Below, in pieces: positions 57,697 to 64,000 of a DNA stretch of 64,000 nt. Source of the DNA: Protula sp. h YS-2021 (lineage: Eukaryota > Annelida > Polychaeta > Sabellida > Serpulidae); the NCBI GenBank assembly GCA_949752745.1, contig OX457027.1, positions 63,904,329-63,968,328 on the forward strand, read 5' to 3'. The position numbers and the translations under genes were made by a program. Each line of letters starts with the position of its first letter. Positions within the stretch are counted from its first letter, which is position 1. The notes under the pieces are model-generated. The model saw only the letters and a program-made list of their open reading frames with translations. It was not told the DNA's origin and ran no database searches.

Positions 57697-57869
57697 CAGA
57701 AGGTTAATCAGCAGGAAAATATTCCTCATATGCGGTTGGAATCACATCACACATGATTGACAGGTCATGTGACCAATGATGATTGACAGGTCACGTGACT
57801 AATGACGTCATGATGATTGACAGGCGACTTAGGGTTATCCTGCTTAGAACTGTTTTAATATGCCATAAC

Positions 57870-58085
57870 ATCATGATGACGTCATGATAACGTCATGATA
57901 ACGTCATAATGACGTCATTATAACGTCATGATGATGACGTCATGATAACGTCATGATGACGTCATTATGACGTCATTATAACGTCATGATGATGACGTCA
58001 TTATAACGTCATGATGACGTCATTATAACGTCATCATGATGACGTCATTATAACGTCATCATGACGTCATCATGACGTTATTGAA
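57870..58085. promoter_or_regulatory. Dense CRE array, right arm
   Basis: Mirror of 51265-51490: TGACGTCA octamers with interleaved GTCATTATAACGTCA units. Confidence 0.65.
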
Positions 58086-58987
58086 CGGGCGCGCGCTCTT
58101 TCGATTACCTGTTTCAGAACACCCATGCAAATTCGAAAACAATGACGTCACTGTTTTCGGAGCCCCATGGGGCTCCGAAAACACCTCGTGACGTCATTAT
58201 GACGTCACTTCCTGTTTTCGGAGCCACATCTTTATCCTGCTGAAAATCCCATTCCTTCTCAAATTTATTGATCGTTCCCACGCTCTGAACGAGTGCACTC
58301 TAAAATTTATCGATCGGGTTTTCCCCCACACTCTGTACGAGTGCACTCTGAAATTTATCGATCGGGTTTTCCCCCACACTCTGTACGAGTGCACTCTGAA
58401 ATTTATCGATCGGGTTTTCCCCACAGTGACGTCATTATGACGTCACTGTTTTAAAAGCCCCATGGGGCTATCAAAACACCTCCTGACGTCATTATGACGT
58501 CACTTCCTGTTCCAGAACACCCGGCTGCCCGTTTGAATGGCCGCCCGTTTGAATGGTCGTTTGAATGGCCGCCCGTTTGAATGGCCGCCCACTATCCCTA
58601 TTACGTCATTATGACGTTCATATGACGTTCATATGACGTTCATATGACGTTCATATGACGTTCATATGACCTCCATATCACCTCCATATCACCTCCATAT
58701 CACCTCCATATCACCTCCATAACACGTCTAGATCACGTCAAAATGACGTCACTGTTTTAAAAACCCCATGGGGCTATCAAAACACCACGTGACGTCATTA
58801 TGACGTCCATATGGTAACCATATGGTAACCATATGATAACCATATGATAACCATATGACGTCAATATGACGTTAATATGACGTCAATATGACGTCACTGT
58901 TTTAAAAACCCCATTGGGCTTTCAAAACACCACGTGACGTCATTATGACGTCACTTCCTGTTTTCAAACCCCCACTTTTACCCTACT

Positions 58988-58993
58988 GCTGTT
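58988..58993. repeat. Target-site duplication, right copy (GCTGTT)
   Basis: Directly follows the terminal CCCTACT; identical to 50377-50382. Confidence 0.92.
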
Positions 58994-59034
58994 GAAATCT
59001 TTAATTCTCTGCTACAAACGCCTTGCTTCAGTAT

Positions 59035-60214
59035 TTCCAACTTGCAAACTTCGTTGGCAAATGGGTATAAGTTTGTAGTTTTTCTCGAAATTTCTGCTCG
59101 CTTTTTCTTTTTTTTTTTTTCTGCCCTTTTTTCCGTCTCGGAGGTTTCCAGAAAACTCCTCATTTGACGTGGGGCAATGAAATTTGGCACAGAGATAGAC
59201 GGTGGTGAGATGTCATCAAATCCGCAAAAATTTTTGACCTTGACCTTCAAATCACAGTTTGAATACATAAAACGGACTCTGTAGGGGGTAAACTTTCATC
59301 ACTAATCTTGACCTTGAGGATCAAGGTCAAACGCCACGTGACTTCACGCGCCATTTAACGACAGGCCGACCTATCTCGAAAACGGTTTGAGCTCATTTTC
59401 GACCCTTTGGGCCTAAACAACGTTACATAAGAGGTGCCTCGGTGACCTTGACCTTCTGGGTCACGGTCAAGGTCAAAAACCGGAAGTTGACTATTATCTC
59501 GAAAACGGTTAGAGATAAAGGGATTTTCATCTTATTTTCGACCTCGGTGACCTTGACCTACTCGGTCATGGTATGCTTTGCTAAGAATTCTGACCGATTA
59601 TTCCTTCCTTTTTTGTTTTGTTTTTTCCGTCTCGGAGGTTTCAAGAACCCCCCCCCCCTACGCTATTTGACGTAGGATGATGAAATTTGGCACAATATAG
59701 AGGATGATTAGATGTCGCGAAATCCGCAAATTGTTTTGACTTTGACGTTTCAAGGTCAAGGTCAAATTGAGGTCAAAGTATTTTTGACCTCAAAGTGGTT
59801 TCAAGAAAACTCCTCCTACAGGATTTGTAGTAGAAAGACGGCTTTGGCAGAGACATAGAGGGTAATAAGTTGTCGTGAAATCCTCAAATTTTTTGACTTG
59901 ACCTTCAAGGAAATAGCGCTCAAATCCTTGTTTCAACACTTGTACGGTGTCAGTAGGCAGTAACATCGTGGACTGAATCTCGAAATTCATTGTCAAGGTC
60001 AAGGTCATGTGACCTTTATATATCGCAATCCGTTGAATTTGATTATTTGTACAAAAAAAAAGAGAAAACATTATATATGCTTTGATGTCCTCGTTCAAGA
60101 TAATAATTCGGATGCTGGTAATTATGTCGAAACACTGAAAAATGTTTTTGACCAGATAGATTGTACCATTGCAAGTGGGTGCCATTTCGCCACGTGTAGC
60201 AAAATTCGGTCTAG
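59035..60214 (+). mobile_element. Helentron-like non-autonomous element
   Basis: The 5' motif CCAACTTGCAAAC forms a hairpin with GTTGGCAA. The 3' end has TTGCAAGTGGG (inverted copy), a weak TTTCGC/GCAAAA hairpin and TTCGGTCTAG. The interior shares TGGGTATAAGTTTGTAGTTT, TTTCCAGAAAACTCCTC and TCAAGGTCA repeats with 18955-21132. The left end lies about 40 bp from the duplicated GCTGTT. Confidence 0.75.
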
Positions 60215-61244
60215 TTTAGACGGGGATAGGATTCGGATTTTTGTGCGGATAGGAATTGCTCGAAAACACGTAAAACTTGAACTTAAAATTGATTATGATC
60301 ATATTTTACATTAATGATATCACTGCATCACACATTATTGCACCAGAAAATAATGCAACATAAACGAAAGCCGGATGGACGCCGCAAAAGCCTCCCACAC
60401 ACATCCGATAATAACTGGCAGCATTGATCAGCCTTCATTTATTCGACGTTGAATACCTGGGGCGGGGAGGGGTGCATTAATTCACGCCAAGTCACTGTTA
60501 GAGTCTGTTACAGGGCTCGACGCAGCTCGACTAAACTGTAATTTCTGTGACAGGCGCGGATTGCACTTTCTTCGTCAATAAGGCCAGAAAGAAAAGAATA
60601 GTCTTGATTCTTATCCCATTTTTTATTAAATTGATGAGGTTTGCCGTGATTTTTTTCGGATTTTGTTTGAAAATTACGATGATTCGGCACTGACCATAAT
60701 TATTGTTTCGTTTTTTTTTCTAGCAAAATATGGTTTAATGGTTTTATAAAACGTTTATCAATTTATGGGTTTGTACTTCGAAGCAGTTGAAGTTTTTGCT
60801 GCACAAAAATCGAGCCCTGAAAGATGGAGCGATAAATACTTTCTCTGTAATTTCGTTACAGTTCTTGCTCTGATTTCGGTTAATTTCTTTTTTGCCTTTA
60901 AATTTCCTAACACGAATTTTGTTTGATATGCTGTACATCAAATGTTTAGAATACTGTATAATTACTAACATTTTATTCGTTGATTGCAATTGGGCAGAAT
61001 TTCTGCCAGTCACACCATCATCTGCAGTATTCACTGCACAGTTAACTTTACCCCCAGAAACAAAATTCAGTGGATCTGGTTATATCACATAATGTTTAGA
61101 CGGACCTATTATGTTAAAAAGGACAAATTTGTTAATTTGCTTTCGATCGTTCTGGTTGCTAACGGCGCAAGTACCTTAATCAGTTAACTGTGGGGTTAAC
61201 TTTCGTTAATACGACTACAAGTGTTAATGGAAAGTATGTCTAAA
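60215..61244. other. 1.03 kb between two inward-facing Helentron-like 3' ends; no gene seen
   Basis: It begins TTTAGACGGGG right after CTAG and ends GTCTAAA right before the opposite-strand CTAG. The interior is AT-rich and contains AGTTAACT-type inverted motifs near 61035 and 61185. It shares a short similarity (GCAAAATATGG...AAACGTTTA) with about 47846 in the RING gene intron. The small ORFs are not convincing. Confidence 0.45.
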
Positions 61245-61600
61245 CTAGACCGAATTCCGCCAGATAGGGGAATGATCCACTAGCAGAAAACTCCAAAGAA
61301 AATATTGTATTACACTATGACCGAGAAGGTGATAATGAATACATTTATATATTCAAACTGGGATTTAAGCGCTTTTGATGGCCATTTTCCGTGATAAACA
61401 GGCGCTTTTGAAAAATATTTTTACTTCACTTTGACCTTGAACTTTGAGGTCAAGGTCAAAAACATTTGCCGTGTCATCGAGATCTTGTGATTTTTTTATA
61501 AGCGCACTAAATATGAAGCTGCTCTGACTCAAATGCTGGGAGCAGTTTTCTGAAAACCATTTTGTAAAAAAAGCTTTGTTGCAAAGGGAACCGTTAAGGA
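61245..61600 (-). mobile_element. Helentron-like element fragment, minus strand
   Basis: Read on the minus strand it ends CTGGCGGAATTCGGTCTAG. The interior has TCAAGGTCA repeats and a TGGTTTTCAGAAAACTG segment typical of these elements. No 5' motif matching the 3' subterminal sequence was found, so the right limit is approximate and the copy may be truncated. Confidence 0.55.
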
Positions 61601-64000
61601 ATTACTTACAAATATTTCAGGGTCAGAATCTCCGAATGCCCCAGTTCAGGTATCCCCTTAACCGGTGACCAACGTTGGAAGAGAATCGCATCTCGTCTGA
61701 GTTGTACCAAGGAGATGAGTTGGTGTGCCAGTGTCTTTGACCTGACCTGGATGGCCAAATAAAAAACAGTCGAGGAGTTTGAAGATCACTCCATCTGAGA
61801 GTTTCTTTTGGTTAAGATGCTTCTTTCAATGCCAATAGCGCGTGGTTCTCACTGACATAATATTAAGTGTCTACAGAGCCAAGCGCTCCAGCACTTCAAC
61901 ATCTTTTCCAACTAAGGGAATATCCAAATCTCTTACAGGATTACTCTAACGGGTCAATTGGTGTCAAGTTGTTTCCGGTCGGGTATGGCGCCGACTTGAA
62001 TCCTAGTTGTGTAGATGGATGAAGCCTTGCCATAATCTTGCCTTTTCGCACGTCCATCCGCTGAGACGGCATTGGCGACTCCGGCATTGGTAGACAACGC
62101 TAAGGAAGTCTCTTGCTGTGGAGCCTCGCACTGTGGCGTCAGCCTAATAAGAGGCTCCTCATTCAAACGGGTTCCCCCCTTCTTCCCCTGCTAGGCGTAT
62201 GATTTCCTTGTCAACGTCGCTGAAAGGGTAACACCTTGGGTGGCTGGACAGCCGAAGGAATAGAGGAAGGGCTATATCCTGTGATGGAAGGGTGGGATGA
62301 TGGGGGAGAATCGGTAGCATTCTCGCTGCTGCAAAATCTCTCCAAAACTGTTGACACTTTTTCGGCAAGCGTGCCTCGTCCATAAGCTTGATGGGGTAGG
62401 AAAGTGCCACCGCTTCCCCATCTTGAAACTCCTCTTCCGAACTCCACTCCCTCCCTTCTGAAACTGGGCCAGAGGACTCTTTCCACTCTTCTGACTGCTC
62501 GTTTCTTTCTCATTCCGAAGAAAACGTTCTGTCTGTATTCTTCGGGACCGTCAGGAAGGACGACGGGTTCGCAACTGTGTTTCCGTGTCCTTTAATTACA
62601 GAGCCGACCCATCGATTCATCCAGTCCAGCTGGGTTGTCTTCTTACTAAGCTGCTGGCGGCACCGCCGCCGACAAGGGTTGGGGGAGAAATTTTGCGCTC
62701 TTGCAAAATGAAGAATTTTAGTGAGACCATCTGGGCCTGTGTTTGTTCATACATTGCTCTCATTGCTGCCATCATTGTTTTCTGTCTTGTACCCAGGTTT
62801 GGTCTGAACAATCAATGGACTGGTCAGAGTGGTGGTGCTCAGAGGGGAAGAGCGTAGCGCCTCTAATTGCTACGACAGAGTGATACCCGATTCACATTTA
62901 TATAGCATCATCACGGTTGAATTGTCTGTGCTTGTGCTGTGAAATGTCACTTTGTCACTCTTGCCGACACTACTCCTCTGAGGGACGGCCAAAAGAAGAT
63001 TGCGATGATAGCCACGCCTCTCTAAGTGCCTCTTTTTCCTCAGTGTCAGGTTCTGCCAGTTTCAGACGACACTGATCGGTTAGCCCTCTTTCTTTTGCCT
63101 TACCTAGCCCCGGCTTACCGGTGATCCTCTGAAGCAGAGTCGGTGGCGATTCGACGGGGTGGGAGACTTAGTTTAACGCTTTCTGCCAACTGCGCTCGCC
63201 ATCTCCTTTCGGCGATCATTCTTGATGCGATATGTTTCAATCACCTACCACTCTGCATGGGAGAGATACTCACACTTCATACAGATTTTTTTCTCTTCAC
63301 ACAAAAATAGGTTCGCCTTAATCCTGCACCTGCCGTACAGTGAGCTACGGTACCCCCGCACACGCTGGGTGCCCAATGTCTCCTTGTGAACAGAGTCTTC
63401 TGCTTCCAATATCTGCAACAGAAAAGGCCTGAAAAATAAATGGATAACAACACATTTACATCCGTTATTTATCCGCCTCCTCTTTATTCTATTCACGCAT
63501 AAGCTAGGAGAAAAGAAAACACACTCCTCAAGCAGGGGGATAGCTTGGTGGGGATACCCGTGTGGGAGTATTCACATGGGAATACTCACTGGGGTATACC
63601 CACAGTGCAATTCACTGGTGGGAGGAACTGAAGAAGAAGAGTGGCGTTTCCTTTCTACTCCGGCGCCTCTACCTAGGTGAGTAGAGCTATATGATTCCGA
63701 GAAAAGCCTACAGTTAAGGGAAAAGCAGCGGTGAATCTGTGAATCTGAGAAACACTGTGGGGGATAAAATATGTTGTTGCTTACTCGAAGACCAACACTC
63801 TGAGTCCCGGTGTAATGAAACGTTTTGACCCCCAAACAAATCGACCCCCCCTGTCGATTTGTTTTAAAACAAACAGACCCCCCGGTCGATTTTTTTTGGG
63901 AAAGCCCGCCATAACATACAGACCTCCCCCATAGTAAAATGACCGTCTCCAAATAATCATGTTTAAACATAAAATGGAAGTAAAAAAGGTGCATATGGTT
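61601..64000. other. Unresolved 2.4 kb; no gene supported
   Basis: Base composition is more GC-rich than elsewhere, and several 60-100 aa frames overlap on both strands at 61954-62860. Their frames are short and discontinuous, as in a decayed retroelement, but no motif decides it. A plus-strand frame from ATG 62708 (MKNFSETIWACVCSYIALIAAIIVFCLVPRF) has one hydrophobic helix and could be a tiny membrane protein or chance. A minus-strand frame at 63496-63245 ends in a Cys-rich stretch (CEEKKICMKCEYLSH) of unknown origin. Hairpin-prone repeats (GGGAGTATTCACATGGGAATACTC) lie at about 63560, and C-run/TCGATTTG repeats at 63835-63895. Confidence 0.35.

Larger units (their letters stand above)
50383..58987. 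mobile_element. Complete 8605-bp palindromic DNA element with 3.3 kb inverted arms (undescribed; 6-bp TSD)
   Basis: The termini AGTAGGGTAAAAGTGGGGG and CCCCCACTTTTACCCTACT are exact inverted copies flanked by GCTGTT. The arms 50383-53687 and 55701-58987 are nearly identical over about 3.3 kb, differing mainly in homopolymer and satellite copy number. The 2 kb centre has two convergent genes: a zinc-finger acidic protein and a PC4-like protein. AG...CT ends and a 6-bp duplication are known for Maverick/Polinton elements. However, no integrase, polymerase B, protease or capsid gene fits in this centre, so mobilisation would have to be in trans. Other 6-bp-TSD superfamilies remain possible. Confidence 0.92.
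55701..58987. repeat. Right terminal inverted repeat (3287 bp)
   Basis: Mirror image of 50383-53687. The inner limit is GACTTTGC at 55701. Differences by eye are a shorter TTCAACATG array, different G-run lengths and scattered substitutions. Confidence 0.92.

Noticed and set aside
50383..58987. Interpretation as a full Maverick/Polinton or an integrated large DNA virus
   Set aside because: Only terminal features fit; polymerase, integrase, protease, ATPase and capsid genes are all absent from the 2 kb centre.
62159..62595. Overlapping 60-100 aa ORFs considered as a retroelement gag
   Set aside because: No zinc knuckle, protease or RT motif could be found; frames are short and overlap on both strands.
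63245..63496. Cys-rich minus-strand tail considered as a piggyBac-type C-terminal finger
   Set aside because: Cysteine spacing does not fit that finger, and no transposase core or TTAA-bounded ends were found.

Overview
This is metazoan nuclear DNA. Genes have GT-AG introns, TATA boxes and AATAAA signals, there is no bacterial gene organisation, and most of the window is transposon-derived. The mix of DIRS-type retrotransposon, Helentron-like rolling-circle elements, hAT, tRNA-derived repeats and very G/C-homopolymer-rich satellites suggests a marine invertebrate, probably a lophotrochozoan such as a mollusc or brachiopod. That placement is inference; no species-specific gene was recognised.

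Layout. 1-1000: right end of one copy of a long-inverted-repeat DNA element. About 3050-8190: a decayed DIRS-like retrotransposon (gag zinc knuckle, reverse transcriptase with YLDD, RNase H, tyrosine recombinase), broken by a tRNA-derived SINE, a Helentron-like element and a MULE-like inverted-repeat insertion. About 9178-45205: a segmental tandem triplication, each unit carrying one complete three-coding-exon gene for a short TEX264-like (GyrI-like fold) ER membrane protein of 214 aa. The units differ by insertions: an 8.6 kb Helentron-like concatemer and a second element in unit 1, one small element in unit 2, one in unit 3, and a dead hAT transposon at the ends of units 1 and 2. The sister units preserve the empty sites, so the element ends can be read almost to the base.

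46574-49197 (minus): a two-coding-exon RING plus TRAF-type zinc-finger gene (402 aa), whose first RING cysteine pair is completed across the splice junction.

50383-58987: the standout feature. It is a complete 8605 bp element with nearly identical 3.3 kb inverted arms, AG...CT termini and a 6-bp target duplication (GCTGTT). The arms hold about two dozen perfect CRE octamers each, two tRNA-like sequences each, a 28-bp perfect palindrome and at least seven satellite families. The 2 kb centre holds two convergent genes: a C2H2/CCHC zinc-finger acidic protein and a basic protein with a PC4/SUB1-like single-strand-DNA-binding domain. No integrase, polymerase or capsid gene is present, so it looks like a non-autonomous or undescribed relative of a 6-bp-TSD element such as Maverick/Polinton. 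The remnant at 1-1000 shows that it belongs to a family.

59035-64000: further Helentron-like elements, one pair facing each other tail to tail, then 2.4 kb of unresolved, mostly non-coding or decayed sequence.
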